The notes beneath the pieces are model-generated. The model made no database searches. It was not told the DNA's origin and was given only the letters and a program-made list of their open reading frames with translations. A stretch of DNA of 64,000 nt. Source: Citrus sinensis. Taxonomy: Eukaryota > Streptophyta > Magnoliopsida > Sapindales > Rutaceae. The position numbers and the translations under genes are program-made. This document shows, piece after piece, positions 25,399 through 39,135 of this stretch. Position 1 is the stretch's first letter. Each line of letters starts with the position of its first letter. The stretch is taken from the NCBI RefSeq assembly GCF_022201045.2, contig NC_068563.1, positions 27,749,001 through 27,813,000 on the forward strand, in the 5' to 3' direction.

Positions 25399-28182
25399 TC
25401 ATGCCCAAACACGTTGAACATAAAAAGTGAGAGCCCCTTTAATCTTACTAAAATGTTAATTATAATTGTTTCATTGCATTCACAAAAGCGAGACAACCGT
25501 GGACTCGTTAGGCTTGAAACTTCTATCATAGGCTTCTGTTTTCGGCCAATTTTGCAATTATACAATTGTTGAAAATAATTAATCTAATTAGAGTTGATAA
25601 ATTATAAAATTTAACACAACCGAATATCCAACAGAAATATTATATGAATAAATGAATATACGTCATTAAATTTGACATAATTATTAAATGGGTCAGGTCT
25701 GAATTGACATAATTTTTTTCATATTGAATCAGAGTTAAAATTCTTTACCTATTTATTCTATTAATGATACAATTATATTTTCTATTCTAAATTAATTTAT
25801 GAGTTCTTAGCATCAAAGCTCAAATATTGGACATGATTTTCTCTTTTTATTTTCATTTTTTGGAAGTATGAACTTATACACAATGTTTCATTTATAAAAT
25901 TTTATATGGATTTAAATCTTCAATAGTGTAAATATGTAAAATATAGGTAGACATATATATATATATATATATATAGTGCGTGTGTGTGTGTGTGTAATGT
26001 TTGATGTAAGTTTTCTTAAATATATAGATATTAAACGGGTTATTGGGTAACCTATTTAAGTGTCGGGTTAGAGCCTCAATAATTTGACATAATTATTAAA
26101 TCGGTCGTGATTGAGTCAACTTAAATTTAACACGACATGAAACTGATACAACACAAACACGACTCGATAATTCGTTTTGTCAGCTTTAAATCCAATGATA
26201 AAAATAATTGCGTAAGAGAATATTATGTAATAATTCTTAAACTTAGCAATAATACAGAATATATTTAGGATTTATTTTGTTTCGATCGTATAAAATTATT
26301 AATGCTTTATTTCGATAATGGATGCTTAAATAGTATTTAGTTAGTTGATTTAGGACGGTTTTTGACTAATAAAGATAGAAAATAACTAAAGCAAGAATGC
26401 CTAGTAATTATTGAGATTTTCATTTTAGTGGCACTAATATGTTTTTAAGACCACCCGTTATAAGATATATTCAATATTGGATGGCCATTTTAAATAATAA
26501 TTTCCAAGAAGTCAATATTTTTCTTGTTGTTGACAACAACTAGGTTCTAATAGTTCATTAATTATTGAAAAGTAAAGAAACTAGGTATTTAATTTCAATT
26601 AAATATCTTCCTATAAGAAAGTAATCATTTTAGTGCGGAGGAAAAAAGTAAAAGCCACAAATCAAACATTGTACAAGCCACAATTTTTTTTAATGGATTC
26701 GAATGCAACCAAAAAATATTGAGACAATTCCAATGGAATATATTGCGATGATTTCATGAAAAAGCATCCAAAGCCATCATTGCAATTTTTTATTCTCAGA
26801 AGATTTATTATACTCATCCTCACCAATCTTGAACGGCAGATCATGAAGAATAATAGGAAAAGATTTAAATCTTATGATAAGGAAATTAATAATAATATAT
26901 TATCTTTCCTTTAATTGAATAATCAACTTGTATTAAACTGACCACACATCTCAATCAAAGCAATATAGGTGAATTCTATTCATTTGTGTTAGGTTTGTGC
27001 TTATATTAGTTACATATTTTGAGTTGATGTATGCTTTCTATTTTATTTGTTTTTTGAAATAACCAGACATTTCGTTCACCCAAGTTAGTGAAAATCAATA
27101 CATCATCACATATAGTATGAAAATATGATCTAGGAAATTTATAAATGACCCAAACATACTTGTGAAAATATTTTTCTAAAAAAAAATGATAGTGGCATTT
27201 TTCCTAATAAAAAATCTGTTTCATGTATAAGTCTAGTAATGAGCCCACAGAGACTTTCCGTATTGCCATGAAACACCCCCCCACTCACATTTAATACTTC
27301 AATTTGATTTTGAAGGGGTCATGATCATAAAGTCATGGGGTCTTGTACAATTTTGATAAGATTGCAAATCCCCAAATGCGGCATGCCACATGGCTAAATA
27401 AAACTACCCATTATTAGGTGCCTCTCTACTCATACTTATAGAGAAATTCTAAAATAACTCATATGTATTACAATCAATTGATGTATGAATAATATATATA
27501 GTTAAATTTAATATAACCACTACTTATATGATGTTTTTTTTAAAAATAAATACACACATACCATGACATTATTTATTTATTATATGACTGACATGATACC
27601 TCAGATGTATTCTAAAATTCTTGCTACTTCTGAATTCAACTTACATATAATGTTTTCGGAGTGATTAATTGTACAAATTAAAGCTTACTGTATAACCTGA
27701 TTTTATTGCTACAAAAATCACTTAATTAGAATATGAAGCAAAATATTGATTTTGATTGATGTCGCGTGCTTGCCTAGCTAAAATAAAACAAGACGGAAAA
27801 GAGAAACCCCATGTCCATCAAGTGAACTATCATCAAACCGAGTGATAATTGCTTCTTGAATCTTTGATCATCGAAGCAAATTAAGAGTGCTTTTTTGTTA
27901 TTTCCAGTGTATTGCATTGTCACATATGAACTGTCGCAATAACACAACACAATTGACAGTTGACGCTTTCCTTCTGCTTTAAATGCCTTGGAAAAGTAGT
28001 GGCGAAATGACTGTAGACGACAAAATTCATCACTGCCCCAAGAGCCAAGAGCCAAGAGCTCATTAACATCACATACGCATACAGAAATTAATACAGAGAA
28101 GAAGAGCAAAACCCCACGCCGCTTTAATATATATAAATATACACAAAATTTAGAAAAAAAAAAAAAAGAAGAAGAAGAAAAA
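25399..28182. other. AT-rich spacer with transposon debris
   Basis: No protein gene seen. About 25560-26190 looks like a decayed DNA element: the phrase GACATAATTATTAAA occurs twice (near 25675 and 26083) next to GGGTCAGGT / CGGTCGTGA words, and the right part has the CACGAC-rich wording common in plant hAT/MULE remnants. An (AT)n then (GT)n tract lies at 25952-25995. A reading frame at 27774-28109 on the minus strand has no family resemblance. Confidence 0.4.
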
Positions 28183-28294
28183 ATGCAGTCGATGTTGAAT
28201 CTCCATGGAAGCTATGGCCTTCCTCTTTGTGTTTCTGGGATCACTCCTCATGATCATCTCAATCTCTCCAACGAGTATATGGATACATTTATAA

Positions 28295-28327
<33 letters not shown>

Positions 28328-28642
28328 ATTAATTTCGAAGTTGTTGTTTTGAGTTATTTTCATCAACGTTTTTGTTGCAGGATGGCGGATCATGATCGCA
28401 GAAGGGAAGCGATGAAGAAGCAGAAGCAGAAGCAGAAGCAAAGATCATCATCACTGCTTACGGATCATCGTCGTCATCGTGAAGACCAAGAAGAAGAAGA
28501 AGAAGAAGAAGAGATCATCATCACTTCAGAAGAGGGTGAGCTGCAGCTACTTGTTATCGATGATTGTGATTATGAAGATCTTGCTAGGGTTTTGCTGGAT
28601 CTGTCCAACATTTGCTTGGCCTCTACAGCAAGAGCTGCTTAG
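28183..28642 (+). CDS. Small two-exon gene of unknown function (117 aa)
   Basis: Exons 28183-28274 and 28381-28642 join in frame (donor after AACGA, acceptor TTGCAG). I do not recognise the family. The protein starts [19 protein letters not shown], has a basic Lys/Gln/Arg-rich centre, then an acidic run of nine glutamates (codons GAAGAA), and a conserved-looking hydrophobic C-terminus with [19 protein letters not shown] and [10 protein letters not shown]. No signal peptide or membrane segment. A TATA-like stretch (TATATATAAAT) lies at about 28125-28135 and a (CT)n run sits at the start of the intron (28296-28326). The structured C-terminus argues for a real gene, but a chance frame through simple repeats cannot be excluded. 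Confidence 0.5.
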
Positions 28643-29622
28643 TATATGGTTTTACTTAATCAGCTAGCTCGCTTCAAATTACCATTATCATTGCTAATTA
28701 CTATTATCATTATGTAAAATTTAAGATATGATTTTTCCGGCTTAATTAATTTAGTCTGATGTTTAATTGCTTTGTTCTTTCTCTTTTGGGCTCGATCTTA
28801 TCCCTATGTACATGTTCCCCTCTTTTTGCTTCTATCTTTTCTTGATTCTTTGTCTTTCTTTTGAGCACGTAGCCTGCGTGGACTGAACTGACAGCCACTA
28901 CTAGATGCAACAACACTGTATCTCCATTTTTGGCAAATTCCAAGAAAAAAAATAATGTATGCATTTCTTAATTCATCATCTTATCAGCAGATTTGTATGA
29001 ATTAAATTAGTCCAAAATTAAAGATAACATATGCATATTAATTAAACCAGATATATCAGTAAATTTGTAAACGTGAAAAAATAATTATGTTTAGGAACCC
29101 TTTGTAAAGAAGATGAAAAACGGCAGCTTCCAGATTTAGAGTTCCATCTAACATTCAAACAAGTCATAGAGCAATAAAAGCCAATCATGCTACTACAATT
29201 TACTGGCAAACCCAGAGTCCTGTATTAACGGCCAAGACTGTGGACACGTCCTGTCAATCTTTTTTTTTTTTTTTTCCTCTCTTTGAGCGGTGAGATTATC
29301 AGTTTCTCCGCTGAAAATTAATATATATCACTTATATTTTTCGGTTCTTATAATATTTAATAATGTCCTTAATACAAAGAATTTGAATGAAAAGAGGGGT
29401 TATTTGTTTGAGATTTGATCTTAGAAATATAAATTATAGGATTTCTTTATGATGCTGTATTTATTTTTACAGTATTAATAGTGGGACTAATGTGGACCCT
29501 TAGAAATAAGAGTTTTAATCTGAATTATTCATTTAATATAATGGATAATTAGATAATTAATTAAAATACACCAGGTAACTTACAGGTTGCAGATAAATAT
29601 TAATTTTTTAATTTTAAATCAA
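28643..29622. other. Spacer
   Basis: Probable 3' UTR of the small gene, then AT-rich spacer with a T-run near 29262-29276. No other gene seen. Confidence 0.35.
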
Positions 29623-29631
29623 TATTAATTT

Positions 29632-30240
29632 CGGAAAAAACCACCCACACCCCTAAGATTTGCTAAAATAATTATATAGGTTCCTTTAGTTTCATAAATA
29701 GTCACATAGACCCTCTTAATTTCGTAAATGACTATTATACCTTTTGACTAAATCAATCTAAATAAATATAAATATAGTAATAGGATAAAAATAATAAATA
29801 CAAATCATATGATACAAATAAAGTGTTACAATAAATATAATTGATAAAATAAAATGTACAATAAAAATTTTGTTAATATTAAGTTATTATTAGTCTATCC
29901 TGACGAATGAACTAAAATATATTAATCCAAAAATTGATCTTAAGATTGATATTAATATAGACATAATTAAATAAGTTATTGTTAATTTTATAAATTATTG
30001 TGAATGTTAGGTATAATTAATTAATTTTATTAGTATGTCAAGTAGATTTTAATATTAGTAAAAAGAATATGACAAACTAATAATAAAAGAATATGAAAAA
30101 TAATAATGTTAAAAATAAAATTTTTAAAATTGAAAATATTTTATAAAATTTTATCTTATGTTATGTATTATATTTTTTTAATTTAAGAAGTTTTGTATGA
30201 CCATTTAAATAAAATTTAGAGGCGTGAGTGGTCTTTTTCC
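29632..30240. mobile_element. Mutator-like MITE (609 bp)
   Basis: A 9-bp duplication TATTAATTT flanks it (29623-29631 and 30241-30249), the length typical of Mutator-like elements. Ends are inverted repeats: CGGAAAAAACCACCCACACC at the left against, on the other strand, GGAAAAAGACCACTCACGCC at the right. The interior is very AT-rich with no coding capacity. The outermost GGAAAAA and CACACCC wording resembles the element at 33456-34070, suggesting related families. Confidence 0.8.
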
Positions 30241-30249
30241 TATTAATTT

Positions 30250-31376
30250 TGTAGCCTATTTGAAGTACTATATCATTTTATATCATACAACGCACTTAAG
30301 ATGTTGATTTTATTAAGGTGTTATGTTATTAAAAATTAAACTTAGCATTTATAATGTACTACAACTTTAATGTAAAATGTAATAAAAAAATATAAAGACA
30401 TTTTCGAGTAGTCAATTTTAGTTTTCTTTTACAAAATAGTATTATAAAAGACAACTGGTAAAATGTAATAAAAATGGTAAGGAAAAAAAGTTAGTAGATG
30501 TGATTCTCCTTATTAAAACATATGAAGTAATACACATACGCACACATATTCAGTACTTCTATTTATCCTTATTTATTGATAGGTGGGAAATTAAAATCGT
30601 ATTTACCCTAATGTATTATGAATTGATATGTGAAATATAAATATTATTAAAAGTTAATTCGCAGACTGATGAAGTAAACCATCCTTTATGAACATTTGAT
30701 ACATTAATCTAAGGTCAAATGAGATATATCACATGATATTTTGTATAGTAGTCCAATTTTCAACATTTGCATATGGTTTTATAAGCTAGTAAACCAATAA
30801 AATATACCATGAGAAATCAAAGGTTATTCCACGGCCATGTATTAGAATAAAATAATCTAACAGTACATACTATATCTGATCGATAGATTTTGAAATTAGT
30901 TTGATTACATGATAATCGAGTTATCTTATAATATTAAGGATATGATTTAAGTAATATTTTAGCAATTTTGAGTTTCACATTGAATTTTCAAATTAATTAA
31001 ATGTTGAAACCCTTTCATGTTTGGCCTGAAATTACAACTTGATAAAATTACAAAAAACCAATAATGAATGGCGTAGGATACATAGTAAAATAAACTTTAA
31101 AATGTATTTAAACGTTCGTATGAATTTTGTGGAATTAAATAAAATATGTTGTTCAAGTGAAATTGTGAGAATATTTAAAATTATAGGGGTGGTCACTGAA
31201 ATTTCTCGAAATTGAGCCAACCCCATGATACAGACGGTTTTGTTTTGACAAATACGATTTGTTAGCCACTTTGACTGTTGGTAGAATAAGTTCCTATCGG
31301 CAAAACACAATTCAAACTCATCTTGGCAAAGAATAAACAGTATCTCATCAAGGATCAAATCTAAGCGGAGTTTTTG
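30250..31376. other. AT-rich spacer
   Basis: No gene seen. The 119-codon frame at 31032-31391 on the minus strand has no recognisable domain. Confidence 0.35.
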
Positions 31377-33333
31377 TTCAATCAATCGCACTAAATTCGA
31401 GTAGAGTTCTTAGTCAATTAATCAAGTTGTTTGGTTTTGAAAAAAATTTATATTCAAGGTAAATCTGGGAGCTGTCATTACAAAAAGCGATGGATATTGA
31501 TGAACAAGATTAGTACTGATATGTTCTTTGTAATTTGATATTTAGAATTTTTATGATTATTTTGTTGTTGTGTAGAGAAATGGTTATGACGAGATTTTGG
31601 CTATGTAACCATGTAATGACCAATGCTTTAAAATCAAACACTTGTTCGATTATTTGTCCAAACCAAAAAAAAAAAAAAAAAGGCACGTAGAAACATAAGA
31701 GAACTGAGAATATGATGTATTCCAGTCGTGCTTCTTGGAGAAAGAGGCTGAAAAAAAGAACTAATACATCATTTAAGTTGGTTGTTTCGATGCTTCTGAG
31801 CAGTTTGTATTGTTTAAATCATATCTTAATGTAGAAAAATTGAAATTGAACATTGTAAAATTATTTGAACTTCTAACAAATAGAGCTTTCTAGGGGGACA
31901 TAGGTTCTAATTTTTTTCCTGAGGAATTGATATCATTTAATTCAGAAACTTTTGGTCTTGTGTAGTTTGAAGACTGATGTCACCTTTGTGCACTAAATCC
32001 TGAATATCTCTAAGATAAGAAGTCCGAATTTGATTCTGTAAATTTCTTCCACAACTAGATACATTTATCTATCCAAACATATATATTATGTAATGTCATA
32101 TGTTCTAGATCAATACAGTTAAATCATGGAAGTTGGCTGATAATCAGAGGCTTGGTTGCTTCAGTGATTCTGAGCAGTCAGCATTCTTTAAGCCATATCT
32201 TCATGTAGAAAACTTCAAATAGAAAACCGTAAAATTATTTGAACTCCTGAAAAATAAATCTTTCTATAGATATATATTTTCTAATTTTATGCCGTTTTAA
32301 TTGATATCAGTTAATTTAGAAACTTCTGGCCCTGTGTAGTTTGAAGACAGCTGTGACCTTTGTGCACTAAATCCTGAATATCTCTAAGAAGAGAAGTCCG
32401 AATTTGATTCTGTAAATTTCTTCCATAACTAGATACATTTATCTATCCAAACATATATATTATGTAATGTCATATATTCTAGATCAATACAGTTAAATCA
32501 TGGAAGTTGGCTGATAATCAGAGGCTTGGTTGCTTCAGTGATTCTGAGCAATCAGCATTCTTTAAGCCATATCTTCATGTAGAAAACTTCAAATAGAAAA
32601 CCGTAAAATTATTTGAACTCCTGAAAAGTAAATCTTTCTATAGAAATATAGTTTGTAATTTTATTCCGGTTTAATTGATATCAGTTAATTTAGAAACTTC
32701 TGGTCCTGTGTAGTTTGAAGACAGCTGTGACCTTTGTGCACTAAATCCTGAATATTGATAACAGTTAAGTGAAAACTTCTGGCCTTGTGTCATTTGAGGA
32801 TAGCTGTGAGATTTGTTTATTGAATCCTAAGTATCTTTAAGAAAAGAAGTTGAAATTGAATAATGTAAAATTTCTCTATAACTAGACATATTTGTTTATC
32901 CAACCCTATATAGTATGCAATATTATATATTTTAGATTAGTACAGTTTAATCATGCAAATTTTCTGATAACAAAATGTTCAATATTGTTTTTGCAGTTAT
33001 CAACCAAAATTCAAAAGAAGCAGAGTTTGACATTCCTTCATCATATGAATTTTTGGTCAATCAATCTGACTAAATTTGAGTAGAGTTTTTTGTCAATCAA
33101 TCAAGTTTTTCGGTTTTCAAAAAATTTATGTTCAATGTAAATCTGAGAGCTATCATTACAATAAAGCGATGAATATTGATCAACAAGGTTAGTACTGTAT
33201 ATATTCTTTGTAATTTGATATTTAGAACTGTTATGATTATTTTGTTGTTGAGTAGAGAGATGATTATGGGGAGATTTCAGCTATGTAACCATGTAATGAC
33301 CAATGCTTTAAAATCAAACACTTGTTCGATAAC
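31377..33333. repeat. Nested repeat block: about 374-bp tandem units inside a 275-bp direct duplication
   Basis: Outer copies at about 31377-31651 and 33057-33330 run from CTAAATT(C/T)GAGTAGAG to CACTTGTTCGAT. Between them are tandem units: the phrase CTTTGTGCACTAAATCC occurs at about 31986, 32359 and 32733, and TTGGTTGCTTCAGTGATTC at 32151 and 32525. Units two and three are nearly identical, unit one is more diverged, and a shorter fourth unit continues to about 32980. No coding capacity is seen. Origin is unclear. Confidence 0.8.
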
Positions 33334-33455
33334 ATTGTAGGGGTTCGATAACATTAAAACATTTATTTTTAAATATGAATAAAAATATATTTAAAAATAA
33401 ATGTAATACTGTAAAATTATGACACTAGTACAATTATTGGATAACATAAAAACAA

Positions 33456-34070
33456 GAAAAATGACAAACGCACCCCCAACGTTTAGATAAAGGGACAACA
33501 ACTTCCCTAACGTTTTGAAAAAGACATTTACACCCCCATTCACTAACAGAAACAGTAACTTTTAATAGAAATTACAGTTATACTCTTTTAGCATATAAAA
33601 AAAATATACAAGTTTAACTTGTGGTATTAATACCATAAAATTTTATTTAAATTTTAAACTTGTATATTTAACAATTCTCCACATGTTATCATTTAAACTT
33701 GTATATTTATAACTAATTTTTTATGTTATTTATTTATGGTATTAATTGAAATACAAGTTAACATTAATAACCAATTTTATTTATTTTTATTCTTGAGTAA
33801 TGAATTAAATTTATTTGGCTTGAAGAGGGAATTTGATAAAAATTTAAATAGAGGAATTGGGTAATGAGGGTATATTTATAATTTTATTAATAATATATGG
33901 ATAAATTAGATAATCAATAATTTTTTTTATATGCTAGAAGGGTATAACGATAATTTATGTTAAAAGTGACTGTTTCTGTTAGTGAATGAGGGTGTAAATG
34001 TCTTTTTTAAAACGTTAGGGGAGTTTTGTCTCTTTGTCTAAACGTTGGGGGGTGTGTTTGTCTTTTTTCC
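33456..34070. mobile_element. Mutator-like MITE with long inverted repeats (615 bp)
   Basis: Perfect 9-bp duplication TAAAAACAA at 33447-33455 and 34071-34079. The inverted repeats are about 95 bp: the left starts GAAAAATGACAAACGC and passes CCCCCAACGTTTAGA and CATTCACTAACAGAAACAG; the right end mirrors each of these with a few mismatches. The interior is AT-rich and non-coding. Long inverted arms would let a transcript fold into a hairpin. Confidence 0.9.
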
Positions 34071-34079
34071 TAAAAACAA

Positions 34080-35190
<1,111 letters not shown>

Positions 35191-36325
35191 CCACCACCGA
35201 CAGAGAAAAAGAGCAATTTGGGCTGTTGTTGATTTTGCCTTAACCAAGCTGAAACGAAGGGGAAGAGAAACAGAGAAAAAAAGGATGTGAGATAAAGAGA
35301 AAGAGAGAAATTTGAGGCCAGTTAAAACAGTGTCGTTTTAGAGAGAATGAAAGAAAAAAAAAGAAACAATAACGGCGTCGTTTTGGTTTAATTCAGGATT
35401 TGAGTTGGGGAAACTAGCATTTTCCATTTAAAAAAGGAGAAATGAAAACCCAAAAAAAAAAAGAAAGGAATCTAATGGCTGCACGTGCAAGGCAATTCGT
35501 AAAATAATCAAATGGGCTCGATGCTTGGACTTGGGCTGATCGATTAATCTATTTTAAACCAGAAGCATAAATTGTGGCATGAACCTTTACACGATTTGAC
35601 TTGTGGAGCTTTTGAATTTACCACTTGCTGCAGTCAGGTGTTTTTCATCAAGAATAACATGCAAATGAACGAATTGTACAGGCTAAGCAGCACAATCTGC
35701 CGATTGTTTTTTAAAGGTAACAGCTGAAAACAATTGGATAATCAAACGAAATTTTACTTTTTTTCTTTTAACTGACTTGTATGGTGAGTGGATCGCTTCA
35801 TTTCAAAGTTCACCCATCTGCTATATTAAACAAAGCAAAAGATATTATGCCAAGAAATGAAACAAGCAATTCAGAATTATTATAATATAGACTAACATAG
35901 GCACAAGTGAATCACATGCATGAAAAAATTAAACCGAATATTAATATGCATGTAAAGAATAGACCACAGCTAAGTAGAGAGCACAGTAACTAGAATAGAA
36001 AAACGAAAAGTAGATATCAATTCCGCAGAAACAACACAATGACAAAACTTCTGAGCCGATTCAGATGAAACCGAACCACCTCAAGTATCAATACAAACAA
36101 AGACCATAACTATTAATAAAATTGAGACTCCAGGTTAGAGCTGCGCCACCGCCTGTCAAGCACCCAATTCTGGGAATCGGTACCCGACACCAAAGGCAAC
36201 AAACTAAAACCTAAAAAGGAAAGCATGCATCGAACTATAACAGTACCAAAAATAACCAAGTTTGTATAACTACAATTATTAAAATAGACTCCATCTGCGG
36301 ATAAAGCAACATTAACCAACCCGAT
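35191..36325. other. Spacer and EF-1alpha copy 1 3' UTR
   Basis: No gene seen. The last few hundred bases before 36326 are the expected 3' UTR of the minus-strand EF-1alpha gene. Confidence 0.4.
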
Positions 36326-37781
36326 TCACTTCTTCTTGGCTGCAGACTTGGTGACCTTGGCACCTGTTGGATCCTTCTTTTCAACATTCTTAATCACACC
36401 AACAGCAACAGTCTGACGCATGTCCCTAACGGCAAAACGACCAAGAGGTGGGTAGTCAGAGAAGGTTTCAACAACCATGGGCTTGGTGGGAATCATCTTA
36501 ACCATTCCAGCATCTCCATTCTTCAAGAACTTGGGCTCCTTCTCAAGCTCCTTGCCTGATCGCCTATCAATCTTCGTCACGAGCTCAGAAAACTTGACGG
36601 CAATGTGGGAGGTGTGGCAGTCAAGCACTGGGGCATATCCATTTCCAATCTGGCCAGGGTGGTTCATGATGATGACCTGTGAGGTGAAGTTGGCAGCTTC
36701 CCTGGCCGGATCATCCTTCGAGTTGGAAGCAACAAAACCACGCTTGAGATCCTTGACAGCAACGTTCTTCACGTTGAAGCCAACATTGTCACCCGGAAGG
36801 GCCTCCTGCAGAGCTTCGTGGTGCATCTCAACAGACTTAACCTCAGTTGTCAATCCAGAGGGGCCAAATGTCACCACCATACCAGGCTTGAGGACACCGG
36901 TCTCAACGCGACCCACTGGGACGGTTCCAATGCCACCAATCTTGTACACGTCCTGGAGTGGCAGACGAAGGGGCTTGTCTGAGGGCCTCTTTGGCTCATT
37001 GATATTGTCAAGAGCGTCCAGCAGGGTTGGACCCTTGTACCAGTCAAGGTTGGTAGACCTCTCAATCATGTTGTCACCCTCGAAACCAGAGATGGGCACG
37101 AATGGGACTTTCTCGGGGTTGTATCCAACCTTCTTCAGGTAGGAAGAGACCTCCTTCACAATTTCATCGTACCTAGCCTTTGAGTACTTGGGGGTGGTGG
37201 CGTCCATCTGCACAAATGAATTAGCAAAGGCAACATTAGCACACTAGCTAATCAAGACATAAAACAAAACAAGTGAACCTCGCAAATTAAAACATCACCG
37301 TAACTCATGCAGTGCTCACCTTGTTACAGCAGCAAATCATCTGCTTCACACCAAGGGTGAAAGCAAGCAAAGCATGCTCACGAGTCTGACCATCCTTGGA
37401 GATACCAGCTTCAAAACCACCGGTGGTGGAGTCAATGATAAGGACGGCACAGTCAGCCTGTGAGGTACCGGTAATCATGTTCTTGATAAAGTCACGATGT
37501 CCGGGAGCATCAATGACGGTGCAGTAGTACTTGGTGGTCTCGAACTTCCACAAGGCAATATCAATGGTAATACCACGTTCACGCTCAGCCTTGAGCTTGT
37601 CGAGCACCCAGGCGTACTTGAATGACCTCTTGTTCATCTCAGCAGCTTCCTTCTCGAACCTCTCGATCACACGCTTGTCAATACCACCAAGCTTGTAGAT
37701 CAAGTGTCCGGTGGTGGTCGACTTTCCAGAGTCGACATGGCCAATCACCACAATGTTGATGTGAGTCTTCTCCTTACCCAT
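36326..37781 (-). CDS. EF1A: Elongation factor 1-alpha, copy 1
   Basis: Exons 37320-37781 and 36326-37207 encode 447 aa, the normal plant length. The GTPase delivers aminoacyl-tRNA to the ribosome A site. Visible motifs: P-loop GHVDSGKST (residues 14-22), effector region [13 protein letters not shown] (G3, residues 91-95) and the C(C)NK start of G4 (NKMD, residues 153-156), which is split by the 112-bp intron exactly between K and M. Domains II and III follow to the Lys-rich tail SAAKKK. The protein is identical to copy 2 and differs from copy 3 at one position. A 934-bp leader intron (37802-38735) precedes the ATG, as in other plant EF1A genes. It points away from the PPR gene, so the two share a short upstream region. 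Confidence 0.98.
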
Positions 37782-37801
37782 GGCTGTTAAATTAACTGAA
37801 A

Positions 37802-38735
37802 CTGGGGAAAAAAAACATAAACACATTAATAGGACAACTTACTATAGAAAAATCAGTACAGTAAAGGGCATTCACAAACACATCCAGCAACGAGCAAATT
37901 AAAAACTCATAATCCATTTACAATCAAGAGAAGGAAACAAAACACATAAGAATCAAAATAATCATCATTCAATCATCAGACACTAATAACAGCTTTCTTG
38001 AGTTTAGTGTCCATGAATCAAGCTGAAACTATGCCGCACAACAGTAACAATTTGGAAAGTACTGGCAAATCTATACAAACTTTGCTAAACAAATATTACT
38101 TTGAAACCGAAATATTCAAAAACATCTGCTAAAAATATTCATAATTTTAAAAAGTGGCCATATTAACAGATTCTCAATCAATGAAACAAATAATTCAGAT
38201 TAGATTCAACAAATCATAAAATAAAAGAACAATTGATAACATATTGACATAGATCAACGTAACACAGTCGCTAAATAACAATAAATCTTGGTTGAGCTAC
38301 ACTATAATAAACACAAAACAGCAACGTTTAGATCATATTATATTCCAATGCACCTTGTAAAGAAATCATGAGCCATAAATACATAGATCTACAAAACAGA
38401 GTTGCTACATATTTATAGAATTAGACTGAGCTTAGCTAAAATAAGTACAAATCGAAAGCATTTAGATCATATTATATATTCAATAAACCTATGAATTAAT
38501 CACGAAATATATGTGAATCAAAACAGACATAAAGTACATATACGATAGCATATAAATCAATCGAATTTCCAAGTAAACAAACAGATCGGATCATCTAAAT
38601 GCACAATAAATTAAAAAAGACCGTCAGATGTTATCAATCAGATACGATTTCAAATCAGCAAATACAGTCAATCAATCAATCGAACAAAGCATTAGACGCA
38701 AAACACTAGATCAAGCTGAGTAGTTGATCGCTTAC
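37802..38735 (-). other. 5' UTR leader intron of EF-1alpha copy 1
   Basis: Donor GAAG|GTAAGC read at 38736/38735 and acceptor CCCAG|TTTCAG at 37802/37801, 20 bases before the ATG. Long leader introns are known to raise expression of plant EF1A genes; that role here is inferred. Confidence 0.8.
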
Positions 38736-38814
38736 CTTCGAAGAGACAATTGAAACCTAGCCGCAGAGCAAGCAAGAAAAGAGGGAGGGCAAAGAGTGAT
38801 GAGGAAAAAGGTTT

Positions 38815-38848
38815 GCTTAGTTTTTATAGAGGCCAATCACGTGACTAA
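38815..38848 (-). promoter_or_regulatory. Core promoter of EF-1alpha copy 1
   Basis: Read on the minus strand: G-box CACGTG (38839-38844), a CCAAT-type word (ATTGG, 38833-38837) and TATA-like CTATAAAAA (38821-38829), about 35 bases upstream of the probable leader exon. Confidence 0.65.
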
Positions 38849-39135
38849 CTAGGGCTACATCTGATTCGTTCGCTGTTTCTTCATTTGTCAGTTTACCTAA
38901 ATACCCTTATAGTTTCAGTTGTTTACTGAGTAAATAAAAAAAAAAATCCATTAATCTCGATACCAGTCAAAAGCCACGCTGTATCTGTATAGTCAGCTCT
39001 TCATTTCGTTTCGTTGGTATATTCGCTGTAAGATAATTTCAATTCCAAAAGAACTGTTAGTGATTTCCTCTATAGTTTTCAATCACTTATGCGTTATTTA
39101 ATTAACGTTTAAGGGGTAGCTCCGTTGTCTTCTAT

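Noticed and set aside
31377-33333. A retrotransposon bounded by the two 275-bp direct repeats
   Set aside because: The repeats lack recognisable terminal TG/CA, no primer site or coding part is visible between them, and the interior is a tandem array; a simple repeat block fits better.
36477-37142. 221-codon open frame antisense to EF-1alpha exon 2 (also at 48057-48722 and 54219-54884)
   Set aside because: It is the mirror frame of a highly constrained, GC-rich coding exon and is present in all three copies for that reason; it has no domain of its own.
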